A DNA stretch of 17,360 nucleotides from Mucidula mucida. Lineage: Eukaryota > Basidiomycota > Agaricomycetes > Agaricales > Physalacriaceae. Positions 1 through 7,166 of this stretch are shown here, piece after piece. Both the position numbers and the translations under genes were made by a program. The notes beneath the pieces are model-generated. The model did no database searches, was not told where the DNA came from, and was given only the letters and a program-made list of their open reading frames with translations. Location of the stretch: NCBI GenBank assembly GCA_015501055.1, contig JADNYV010000721.1, forward strand, positions 1 through 17,360, in the 5' to 3' direction. How positions within the stretch are numbered: the stretch's first letter is position 1; each line of letters starts with the position of its first letter.

Positions 1-772
1 TGTTCACGGGTCTATCTCTCTCTCACCAGACTCCATTGCGGACATGATCACCACCATTCAGTCGTTCTTGTCCAGCAAAAGCCTGTACTCAAGGAGTGGC
101 AGTCCTTGGGTGGGTATCTCAACTGGGCTCTTAATGTGCTGCCTTGGGCACGGCCAGCACTTACAGAGCTCTACCGCAAGATGAGCGGTAAACACTGCAG
201 TACAAAGGCATTCCATTGAACGTTGAGGTTAGAGCAGATCTCACTTGGTTTGTCAATGCATTACAACACTGCATCGGAGTGCGCTTTGTGAATGCGCAGG
301 CGTGGGATGACTCTGAGGCTGATATGGTCTATTGGACAGATGCGAGTAATCTGGGCCTCGCTTTCGTCTATGCTGGGAATGGCTTTAGCTATCAACTCCG
401 AACCATCACCGGAGTTGACACCTTCTTTAGGGAGCTTGTAGCTATTCTTTGCGCTGTTCATGATGCTGCCTCTCATCCCTCTCCGCCTCGCAGGCTGTTA
501 ATCCATTCTGACAGTCTGGACTCCGTCTCAGTGTTTAACACTTTGGCTGCTTCACAGTCAAGTCACAATGCTGTTCTGCTTGCCATTGCTGATATTGTCC
601 TGCGCACCGGCATTGATGTTCGTGTGCGGCACATCCGCGGGTTGACAATGTGATGGCAGACATGTTGTCCCGCTTACTGTTCTCTGACTTTCAGAAACAG
701 TTCCCCTCCTACCGCGTCCGCACTATGAGCCACCTCGTGAGCTCTACCGGCGCGTGGAGAGAGTGCTTTTAG
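1..772 (+). pseudogene. RT-RNase H C-terminal fragment, copy 1 (broken)
   Basis: This corresponds to roughly the last 260 residues of the 613 aa RT-RNase H polyprotein of copy 2 (7148-8989). The RNase H part is readable: YWTDAS (first Asp), FFRELVAI (Glu), IHSDS (Asp) and the start of HIRG. One-base losses in short runs break the frame: near 70 (CCC to CC), near 190 (AAAA to AAA), near 640 (GGGG to GGG) and near 727. The open stretch 216-653 keeps most of RNase H and then terminates early. The polymerase domain lies outside the window. As written it cannot encode the full domain; whether the breaks are biological or sequencing errors is open (see findings). Confidence 0.85.
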
Positions 773-1717
773 AGGCATTGGGCGAGGGCGACAGCCTCGT
801 CACCCTCGCCCACCTATGGACTTGCAAAAACTAGATGAACTCGTCTTGTATCTGCAGGCCCATGCTATCGAGACCTCTACGCGTATCAACTACTCTACTG
901 GGGCTAGAGATTACGCCCGCTTCTGTAAAGCACACAATCTGTCTCTGGATCCTACTCCGGAGACTCTAGCACGTTACATTGCATACACGTCCCAATTCAT
1001 TGGCTCTGCTCCTAAATACTTAACCGGGGCTAAGCACTTCCTCAATGACCTTTATCCTCACTTTGGTGACGCTCGTGCTTCAGCGCTTGTTCAAGCTATC
1101 CGTGGGTCAAAGAAGGTCCGGGCAGATCCTATAGCTAGGAAGCCCCCTCTTCGACTTCATCCACCTTCAGCTCTTTGTGGACGTCGCAAACCAGACCCAC
1201 AAGTATGATGACTTTCTCTTTGCTACAATCATGTCATGCAGCTTCTATGCTGTTCACCGGATGGGAAGGGCTGGTGCAGCCTAATCAGAAGAGCTACGTG
1301 ATTGGAAGAATCATCAAGCGTGCCAGCCTCACATTTGAGACTGGTATGCAGCTATCGCTTGCCTACCATAAGAGCGATCCCTCTATCAGGCACTGACATA
1401 CTGTTTACCTCTCAGACTTGCTGATCCTATCACCTTCTAAGCAGTATGTCCACCCAGAGACAAACTGCATGGTGCTCGACGGCTCTCTCATACGTAAGAT
1501 GCATGTACCAACTAATCCTGTTTGATCCATTCTTTCGCTGGTGAGCAAAGACTTTGTGTCCCGGTTCTCTGGGGTAACACACTATGCATCCCTTGGACTC
1601 TCTGAGACCATACTCCAAGCCCTAGGCCGTTGTCATCCTCCTGGAAATCTATATACGTGACCATCCTGCAGTACGTGCCGCTCAGAGCTAGCAGTTCAAA
1701 ATAAAACCTCTACTTAA
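754..1717 (+). pseudogene. Tyrosine recombinase, copy 1 (frameshifted)
   Basis: This is homologous over its whole length to the 334 aa recombinase at 6162-7166, but 964 nt long instead of 1005. The longest readable piece (816 to about 1104) starts MDLQKLDELVLYLQAH and covers the N-terminal SAM-like/core-binding domain. After that, several small deletions and one inserted C near 1160 destroy the frame before and within the catalytic domain. The codon matching the start of the intact copies reads GTG (754-756) because an A is missing. Fragments such as FTGWEG and the tail ending in a TAA at 1715-1717 identify the catalytic half. It is not functional as written. Confidence 0.88.
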
Positions 1718-1798
1718 AAACCTCCCTCATCTCGCGTTTCGTAAACATCCTTTGCACCTCCATCCACCCCTCCACTACACACACACACATAGCATAGT

Positions 1799-1868
1799 AG
1801 GCACTTACGATACGCTGAATAGGGCCCTCGGGTCCAGTTTACCTAACCTGTGTATCTAACAGCATAGT
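1799..1868 (+). repeat. B1 repeat of copy 1 (eroded)
   Basis: This is the short direct repeat that follows the recombinase gene, intact length 82 bp elsewhere. Here it is only 70 bp because about a dozen single bases are missing (CTTT read as CTT, GGGG as GGG, TTTTG as TTT, and so on). The second B copy in the same arm, 2725-2806, has none of these losses. The 1718-1798 stretch before it is 3' untranslated sequence with a CA dinucleotide tract near 1780. Confidence 0.75.
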
Positions 1869-2664
1869 CGATGTAAACCGGATTCCGAGTAGGGAGCGTT
1901 TCAGAGGCCTCTGCACACTCCACACCCCACCTTACCCCTTACCCAACTCCTACTCAAGAGGTTCAATGAACAGCTTAAATCAGTCAACACTCATTTCACT
2001 CCAAAGCTGGATCATGTTCGCTCTCTGCTGCGCCTACTGCAGCCAGCCCACTCTCTGGCTCTCCTGGACTTACCCAGCCTGTGTCTGGTGTTGTAGTAAC
2101 AACAGAGGCCACTCACAGGGCGCCCTGGGAGGTTTAAGCAAGAGTCCACACACTCTGCCTCTTTGTCTCTTACCATCATCATCTCACAGAGACAAGCAGT
2201 TTGTGATTCCTCCAGTCCTCTTGCTCAGGACTGATGCCATACACCTCTAGAGCACTGTCTGAAGCCGCCTACCCAGCCCAAAACCAGTCCAGACAGGTCC
2301 AAAGTGCCCATTTTGAGGGAATTCGCACTTTTGCTCTCCCAGGCAAGCACCACTCGCTCTACTCGGTCCTCCTGCGCAGGACTGATGTACTGGCACCCTA
2401 GAACCCTATTGGAAGTGTCCGCTCCGGCCCCAGAGCGCTAGCGCTCCTGCTGCTCTCTCTGCTTCCAGTATGTGCCAATGTCTCACATCCAGCTCTTCAG
2501 AGCTGATGCCCATTTTGTGCCCAGATACCCATTCCTTTCCAAAGGACTCCTTCTCAAGGACATTCTGTGGGCTATCTGGTCACAGGTGCGCTCTCTGCAC
2601 CCTCTCACTCCCCTCCAGCTAACCTGTGTTATCTGGTCACAGTTAGCTCCGCATTTTTGCGTCC
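1869..2664 (+). repeat. A2 repeat of copy 1
   Basis: This is the long noncoding repeat of the element, 796 bp here against 808 bp in intact copies. It starts with CGATGTAAAC and ends GCATTTTTGCGTCC. It contains the perfect 14-bp palindrome GAGCGCTAGCGCTC at 2433-2446. The proximal half (after about 2110) is nearly identical to the other A copies, while the distal half has scattered deletions. At about 2140 it carries the variant also seen in the A copy at 10271-11077, not that of the opposite arm. No convincing coding frame. Confidence 0.8.
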
Positions 2665-2724
2665 CCTCCCACCTCTCCCTCAGTAGATACATCTTCATGT
2701 ATTAAGTATGTACACTTCATGTAC
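2665..2724 (+). other. 60-bp A2/B2 junction segment, copy 1
   Basis: These 60 bp sit between A2 and B2 and are matched exactly in inverted orientation at 5130-5189. They are absent where A is followed by the Gag leader (12263 downward). They hold two copies of CTTCATGTA and an imperfect palindrome of the GTAC...GTAC type. Function unknown. Confidence 0.7.
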
Positions 2725-2806
2725 AGGCACTTTACGATACGCTGAATTGATGGGGCCCTCGGGGTCCAGTTTTGACCTAACCTTGTGTGATCTAACAAGC
2801 ATAGGT
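2725..2806 (+). repeat. B2 terminal repeat of copy 1 (complete 3' end)
   Basis: This is an 82-bp direct repeat of B1, running from AGGCACTTTACG to AACAAGCATAGGT. The last five bases TAGGT are also present at the B1/A2 boundaries elsewhere, so this is probably the true 3' terminus of the element. The inverted partner at 5053-5129 lacks them. Confidence 0.75.
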
Positions 2807-2848
2807 TATTAAATACTTGCTTAAGGCTTATTTAATATTTATTGTAGC
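2807..2848. other. AT-rich flank, candidate host DNA
   Basis: This is 42 bp of AT-rich sequence between the 3' terminus of YR copy 1 and the gypsy LTR. It matches nothing else in the window. The five bases next to the LTR (GTAGC, 2844-2848) would be the gypsy target-site duplication if the other LTR were known. No other stretch is a clear candidate for non-element DNA. Confidence 0.5.
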
Positions 2849-3760
2849 TGTTATGAATCGCCTCTATTCTGTTGCCCCCACCTCGGTTCACCTTGGCATT
2901 GCGTCAACGCCACACTCTTTTATCATCACATATCACACGCTTTGGGTTCGGTTCGCACTGCCTTAGCCTAGGCCTAATCTAGGTATAGCCTATCAGCATA
3001 GCCTGTCACCTGTCCACCACCCCATGACGCAATCCACACTGCCTCTTGTTTAACTTTAAGTCATTCTATTGTTTACACAGCCACAGACTCTTTATATATA
3101 TATATGGCCTTTCTAAGTAAATTCCTCAGTTTGTCAACTTTGTCTCTACACTATTTAATAGCTCCCTGCACTGTATTGAGCCTGACCTGCTCCTACCTCA
3201 TTCTATTATCATATGTGTCCCATTTCTTCATCACTTGTTAGCGACTGACTAAGCCACAAGACTCAACCAGGTACCACAGCAAGAACTAAAGAAGAAAATG
3301 TTCGTGTTTGTAAGACTAGGCTAGGCCAGGTGTATAAACGAGATCGGAACTAAAGTACAATGATACTACACTACTTCTTATATACTAGTAAGTCTGTGTT
3401 TGGGACTCCTTGTCCATATGCGTTTCCACTAGGGATGCTCCACGCCCTTGACCCAGTTGTATGCTACTAGTCCATGAAACCATTAAATATGAGTGGTGAC
3501 TGCATGTAAGTAATAATACTGAAACAATCATGTGTGCTATGAGTGTCGGTGGTGTGTATACAATAGGAAGTCCATGAGGTGTCGGCATGTATGACGTCAT
3601 CCATGTGTTGGGTGTGTGTCCGACATGAGTACGGCTTCGGTAATGAAAAGGAGTATGATCAGTGACAAAACAGATGATGAAACAGTCCGTTGGTTGATAA
3701 GACAAGCTCCCGATAAGATATGATAAGGTTGAAAATGTGAAAATGTGGCAATTCATAACA
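2849..3760 (-). repeat. 3' LTR of Ty3/gypsy element
   Basis: This is 912 bp, bounded on the minus strand by 5'-TGTTATGAATTGCC and GGCGATTCATAACA-3', a 14-base terminal inverted repeat with one mismatch and the canonical TG...CA ends. It lies immediately after a polypurine tract. Boundaries come from sequence logic only, since a second LTR is not present for comparison. No ORF in it looks real. Confidence 0.85.
3091..3105 (-). promoter_or_regulatory. TATA box in gypsy LTR
   Basis: The minus strand reads ATATATATATATAAA here, about 655 bases into the LTR. The position fits a U3 promoter with transcription starting downstream, near 3060. Inferred from composition and location only. Confidence 0.5.
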
Positions 3761-3773
3761 TCACCCCCTCTTT
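3761..3773 (-). promoter_or_regulatory. Polypurine tract (plus-strand primer) of gypsy
   Basis: The minus strand reads AAAGAGGGGGTGA directly before the LTR start TGTTATG. This is the expected primer for second-strand DNA synthesis. It overlaps the end of the pol stop codon (TAA at 3772-3774), so pol runs right up to the LTR. Confidence 0.8.
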
Positions 3774-5052
3774 AAGGCGCAAGTTCCATTCTGCGCCAGA
3801 GTCGCTCCATGAGGGCCGCAGAGGGTAGTGTGACATCAAGGGGTTCGGTGTCAGGCAGTGGCATGGGTCGGAATAAATGTGATGGAAACTGTGACATAGG
3901 AACTTCAATTCGAGCAAGCGCAGGTGGCTTTGGCTTGTTTGGGTACTGTTGGTGAAAATCGCGGATAGCTTTATCGGCATTCTTGAGATTGCATGCCGGT
4001 TCCCATGTCTGCTTGTGTGTGCCATAACCCTTCCAGTGAACCTTGTATTGAAAACCCCCGCGGTACTTCCGGGAATTAACCACTTTCTCGACCTCCCATT
4101 CCGGTTCGGCTCCTTCCAGCACAGGTGGTGGACGCGTGTCTCGGGGTTGCGTCGGAAATTGCGGCTCGTGGTAAGGCGTCAGCAGGGCCTCGTTGAACAC
4201 GGGATGGATGCTTTTCCACGTGTGAGGAATCTGGAGCTTGTAAGAGCTCGTCCCGACTTTCTTGATCACCTTGAACGGCCCGAATCGTTTGTCATCGAGC
4301 TTCTTCATTGGTCGGTCCGTACTGAGATTCGTCCCTTCCAGCCATACTTTGTCGCCTTCCTTGTACTCTACTGCCTCTGTCTGCTTCCTGTCATAAAACT
4401 GTTTCATGTCCTCCTTTGCCATCTTCAATGCCGACCCTACTTCGTCCCATGTTTTCCTCATGCCGTCGGCAAACTCCTGCGCAGTCTCATTTCTCGATGC
4501 CGTTTTTGGAGCGGTGCCTTTGTAGGGATGTCTGCCCATGTCTGCGAAGAACGGAGTGACTTTGGTTGCCGAGTGTACCCGATCATTGTAAACAAATTCG
4601 GCAGAGGGTAGCCATTCGTGCCAGTCGTTCTGATGATAATTGACGAATAACCGTAAGAAATGTTCTATCTCTTGGTTCAACCGTTCTGTTTGCCCGTTTG
4701 CCTGTGGATGGTATGCCGTCGTGAAGTTCCCTTCAATGCCCAATAGCCGGTACAACTCCTTCATAAAACGCGAGTGGTATTGCGGACCTCGATCATGTAT
4801 CATCTGTTGTGGTATCCCATGTATGGGGAAAATGCAATCACGGTAGATGCGGGCCATGCCTTCTGACGTCAGAGTGGTGTGTGTTGGTATGATGTGTAAT
4901 CTCTTTGTGAAATGGTCCACAAACGTGCTGATTGCGTTGTATCCTCCCGATTCCGGCAGTTCTCCAATCATGTCCGTCCCTACTACCTCCCATGGCTTGC
5001 TTGGCACATCAATAGGGTGAAGGGGTGCGGCCAGCTTCGTGCAATGTGACTT
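3772..5052 (-). CDS. Ty3/gypsy integrase with chromodomain, 5'-truncated
   Basis: This is the C-terminal part of a Ty3/gypsy pol, open for 426 codons from the junction at 5052 to TAA. Counting from the Val of VPSKPWE (encoded just below 5008), the integrase core has D12 (GTDMIGE), D72 (HDRGPQYHS) and E108 (GQTERLNQE), a DD35E triad. A GPY/F module follows (RFGPFKVIKKVG, about 241-252). The chromodomain lies at about 302-355 (EWEVEKVV, YKVHWKGY, QTWEP), the module that directs chromoviruses to modified chromatin. Upstream, SHCTKLAAPLHPID is the tail of the N-terminal zinc finger, where the element is cut. No natural start codon is present. The retained coding part shows no frameshift. It cannot make a complete polyprotein. 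Confidence 0.93.
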   Translation of the reverse strand, partial: KSHCTKLAAPLHPIDVPSKPWEVVGTDMIGELPESGGYNAISTFVDHFTKRLHIIPTHTTLTSEGMARIYRDCIFPIHGIPQQMIHDRGPQYHSRFMKELYRLLGIEGNFTTAYHPQANGQTERLNQEIEHFLRLFVNYHQNDWHEWLPSAEFVYNDRVHSATKVTPFFADMGRHPYKGTAPKTASRNETAQEFADGMRKTWDEVGSALKMAKEDMKQFYDRKQTEAVEYKEGDKVWLEGTNLSTDRPMKKLDDKRFGPFKVIKKVGTSSYKLQIPHTWKSIHPVFNEALLTPYHEPQFPTQPRDTRPPPVLEGAEPEWEVEKVVNSRKYRGGFQYKVHWKGYGTHKQTWEPACNLKNADKAIRDFHQQYPNKPKPPALARIEVPMSQFPSHLFRPMPLPDTEPLDVTLPSAALMERLWRRMELAP

Positions 5053-5129
5053 TGCTTGTTAGATCACACAAGGTTAGGTCAAAACTGGACCCCGAGGGCC
5101 CCATCAATTCAGCGTATCATAAAGTGCCT
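5053..5129 (-). repeat. B2 terminal repeat of copy 2 (last 5 bp missing)
   Basis: This is a 77-bp direct repeat of the B1 block at 5998-6079, differing at one base (ATCAT against ATCGT at about 5119). Compared with the B2 of copy 1, the terminal TAGGT is lost. The gypsy coding sequence starts immediately beyond. Confidence 0.85.
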
Positions 5130-5189
5130 GTACATGAAGTGTACATACTTAATACATGAAGATGTATCTACTGAGGGAGAGGTGGGAGG
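5130..5189 (-). other. 60-bp A2/B2 junction segment, copy 2
   Basis: This is an exact inverted match of 2665-2724. It holds a 9-bp repeat TACATGAAG at 5131-5139 and 5153-5161 (22-bp period) and an imperfect GTAC-ended palindrome at 5130-5144. It is not found at A/leader junctions, which would make it specific to the 3' terminal repeat unit. Confidence 0.7.
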
Positions 5190-5205
5190 GGACGCAAAAA
5201 TGCGG

Positions 5206-5237
5206 AGCTAACTGTGACCAGATAACACAGGTTAGCT
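5206..5237. promoter_or_regulatory. Hairpin in A repeat
   Basis: AGCTAAC(-)TGTG pairs with CACAG-GTTAGCT around a 9-base loop, with one bulged base. The same structure is present at 10285-10316 and 12280-12311. A possible replication or promoter signal, role unknown. Confidence 0.45.
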
Positions 5238-5407
5238 GGAGGGGAGTGAGAGGGTGCAGAGAGCGCACCTGTGACCAGATAGCCCACAGAATGTCCTTGA
5301 GAAGGAGTCCTTTGGAAAGGAATGGGTATCTGGGCACAAAATGGGCATCAGCTCTGAAGAGCTGGATGTGAGACATTGGCACATACTGGAAGCAGGGAGA
5401 GCAGCGG

Positions 5408-5421
5408 GAGCGCTAGCGCTC
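5408..5421. promoter_or_regulatory. 14-bp perfect palindrome in A repeat
   Basis: GAGCGCTAGCGCTC is self-complementary and unchanged in all four A copies (2433-2446, 5408-5421, 10487-10500, 12482-12495), even in the arm with many base losses. It could be a protein-binding site; no known motif is claimed. Confidence 0.5.
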
Positions 5422-5997
5422 TGGGGCCGGAGCGGACACTTCCAATAGGGTTCTAGGGTGCCAGTACATCAGTCCTGAGCAGGAGGACCGAGTAGAGCGA
5501 GTGGTGCTTGCCTGGGAGAGCAAAAGTGCGAATTCCCTCAAAATGGGCACTTTGGACCTGTCTGGACTGGTTTTGGGCTGGGTAGGCGGCTTCAGACAGT
5601 GCTCTAGAGGTGTATGGCATCAGTCCTGAGCAAGAGGACTGGAGGAATCACAAACTGCTTGTCTCTGTGAGATGATGATGGTAAGAGACAAAGAGGCAGA
5701 GTGTGTGAGCTCTTGCTTAAACCTCCCAGGGCGCCCTGTGAGTGGCCTCTGTTGTTACTACAACACCAGACACAGGCTGGGTAAGTCCAGGAAGAGCCCA
5801 GAGAGTGGGCTGGCTGCAGTAGGAGCAGCAGAGAGCGAACATGATCCAGCTTTGGAGTGAAATGAGTGTTTGACTTGATTTAAGCTGTCTCATTGAACTC
5901 TCTTGAGTAGGAAGATGGGTAAAGGGGTAAGGTGGGGTGTGGAGTGTGCAGAGGCCTCTGAAAACGCTCCCTACCCTCGGAATCCGCGTTTACATCG

Positions 5998-6079
5998 ACC
6001 TATGCTTGTTAGATCACACAAGGTTAGGTCAAAACTGGACCCCGAGGGCCCCATCAATTCAGCGTATCGTAAAGTGCCT
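5998..6079 (-). repeat. B1 repeat of copy 2
   Basis: This is the 82-bp block downstream of the recombinase gene; 77 of its bases recur as B2 at 5053-5129. It ends (minus strand) AGCATAGGT, directly followed by the A2 start CGATGTAAAC. Confidence 0.85.
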
Positions 6080-6161
6080 ACTATGCTATGTGTGTGTGTG
6101 TAGTGGAGGGGTGGATGGAGGTGCAAAAGGATGTTTACGAAACGCGAGATGAGGGAGGTTT
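6080..6161 (-). other. 3' untranslated spacer with CA/TG tract, copy 2
   Basis: This is 82 bp between the recombinase stop codon and B1. It contains a TG dinucleotide tract (plus strand, about 6089-6101) and no ORF. An identical spacer follows copy 3 at 13154-13235. Confidence 0.7.
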
Positions 6162-7166
6162 TTAAGTAGAGGTTTTATTTTGAACTGCTAGCTGCTGAGC
6201 GGCACGTACTGCAGGATGGTCACGTATATAGATCTTCCACGCAGAGGATGACCAACGGCCTAGGGCTTGGAGTATGGTCTCAGAGAGTCCAAGGGATGCA
6301 TAGTGTGTTATACCCCCAGAACGAACCGAGTGACCACCAAAGTCTTTGCTCACCAGCGCAAAGAACTTGGACTCAAACCAGGATCTAGTTGGTACAATGC
6401 CATCTTCACGTATGAAGAGAGCCGCTCGAGCACCATGCAGTTTGTCTCTGCGGTGGACATACTGCTTCAGAAGGGTGATAGGATCAGCCACAGTCTGAGA
6501 GGTAAACAGTATGTCAGTGCCCTGATAGAAGGGATCGCTCTTATGGTAAGGCAAGCGATAGCCTGCATACCCAGTCTCAAATGTGAGGCTGGCACGCTTG
6601 ATGATCTTCTTCCAATCACGTAGCTTCTTCTGATTAGGCTGCACCAGCTCTCCCATCCGCTGAACAGCATAGAAGCCACATGACATGATTGTAGCAAAGA
6701 GAAAGTCATCATACTTGTGGGTCTGGTTTGCGATGTCCACAAAGAGCTGAAGGTGATGAAGTCGAAGAGGGGGCTTCCTAGCTATAGGATCTGCCCGGAC
6801 CTTCTTTGACCCACGGATAGCGGCTTGAACAAGCGCTGAAGCACGAGCGTCACCAAAGTGAGGATAAAGGTCATTGAGGAAGTGCTTTGCCCCGGTTAAG
6901 TATTTAGGAGCAGAGCCAATGAATTGGGACGTGTATGCAATGTAACGTGCTAGAGTCTCCGGAGTAGGATCCAGAGACAGATTGTGTGCTTTACAGAAGC
7001 GGGCGTAATCTCTAGCCCCAGTAGAGTAGTTGATACGCGTAGAGGTCTCAATAGCATGGGCCTGCAGATACAAGACGAGTTCATCTAGTTTTTGCAAGTC
7101 CATAGGTGGGCGAGGGTGACGAGGCTGTCCGCCCTCGCCCAATGCCTCTAAAAGCACTCTCTCCAT
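6162..7166 (-). CDS. Tyrosine recombinase, copy 2 (intact)
   Basis: This is a 334 aa integrase of the phage/DIRS tyrosine recombinase family, which would insert the circular DNA copy without target duplication. The N-terminal core-binding domain covers about residues 22-125 (LQKLDELVLYLQAH, RINYSTGARDYARFC). The catalytic domain carries R170 (FYAVQRMGEL), K209 (YHKSD), H279 and R282 (GGHSVRSGG), W305 (ALGRW) and the nucleophile Y313 (WKIYIRDHP), so the full set is present. The start at 7166 overlaps the RT stop by 19 nt; Met22 is an alternative start closer to the conserved domain. Its product differs from that of copy 3 at only three residues (144, 169, 258). AATAAA lies within the last codons. 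Confidence 0.95.
   Translation of the reverse strand: MERVLLEALGEGGQPRHPRPPMDLQKLDELVLYLQAHAIETSTRINYSTGARDYARFCKAHNLSLDPTPETLARYIAYTSQFIGSAPKYLTGAKHFLNDLYPHFGDARASALVQAAIRGSKKVRADPIARKPPLRLHHLQLFVDIANQTHKYDDFLFATIMSCGFYAVQRMGELVQPNQKKLRDWKKIIKRASLTFETGYAGYRLPYHKSDPFYQGTDILFTSQTVADPITLLKQYVHRRDKLHGARAALFIREDGIVPTRSWFESKFFALVSKDFGGHSVRSGGITHYASLGLSETILQALGRWSSSAWKIYIRDHPAVRAAQQLAVQNKTST
6174..6179 (-). promoter_or_regulatory. Possible polyadenylation signal inside YR 3' end
   Basis: AATAAA on the minus strand lies inside the last codons (Asn-Lys) of the recombinase gene, before its TAA. It also occurs at the end of copy 3 (13248-13253) and of copy 1. It may be coincidental codon usage. Confidence 0.3.

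Larger units (their letters stand above)
1..2806 (+). mobile_element. YR retrotransposon copy 1, 3' part, plus strand
   Basis: This is the 3' part of a DIRS/Ngaro-type element: RT/RNase H tail, tyrosine recombinase, B1, A2 and B2. It is the inverted counterpart of 5053-7925: base 1 pairs with 7925, and the B2 repeats face each other across the gypsy remnant. The arm is about 67 bases shorter than its partner because of many small deletions, mostly one base lost from a run of identical bases, concentrated upstream of about 2110. At several diagnostic sites it matches copy 3 rather than the adjacent copy 2 (for example the His codon before the catalytic Arg of YR), so it is a separate copy. The left end is cut by the window. 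Confidence 0.85.
2849..5052 (-). mobile_element. Chromodomain Ty3/gypsy element, 3' remnant
   Basis: This is the 3' end of a chromovirus-type LTR retrotransposon on the minus strand: integrase with chromodomain (3772-5052), polypurine tract (3761-3773) and one LTR (2849-3760). The 5' LTR, gag, protease, RT and RNase H are absent. The internal end at 5052 falls inside the integrase zinc-binding region and abuts the B2 end of YR copy 2, so the element was either interrupted by YR insertion or truncated by recombination at that point. Confidence 0.9.
5190..5997 (-). repeat. A2 repeat of copy 2
   Basis: This is the 808-bp long repeat, near-identical to 10271-11077 and 12264-13071 (same orientation) and 1869-2664 (inverted). 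It is noncoding as far as I can see. Structures preserved in the copies include an 11-bp imperfect stem AGCTAAC/GTTAGCT at 5206-5237, the perfect palindrome GAGCGCTAGCGCTC at 5408-5421, and two copies of CATCAGTCCTGAGCA (near 5467 and 5618). Short frames of 60-77 codons occur, but their conservation is explained by the overall copy identity. In this element class the repeats are expected to carry promoter and replication signals; which ones is not visible. Confidence 0.85.

Noticed and set aside
1779..1795. CA/TG dinucleotide run as a CRISPR or telomeric feature
   Set aside because: It is a short microsatellite in the element's 3' spacer, repeated in each copy; no spacer-repeat pattern or telomere motif is present.
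3385..3756. 123-codon minus-strand frame in the LTR
   Set aside because: It lies in the U3 region of the LTR; low-complexity His/Ser/Thr content, no domain, and it ends at the LTR edge by chance.
3949..4611. 220-codon plus-strand frame
   Set aside because: It is the antisense shadow of the integrase-chromodomain gene.
5053..6079. A repeat as an independent transposon flanked by 77-bp target duplications
   Set aside because: The repeat recurs at the 5' end of the element without the B blocks and always in the same relation to the ORFs, which fits split direct repeats better.
6267..6623. 118-codon plus-strand frame, also 13341-13697
   Set aside because: It is the antisense shadow of the tyrosine recombinase, which has all catalytic residues on the other strand.
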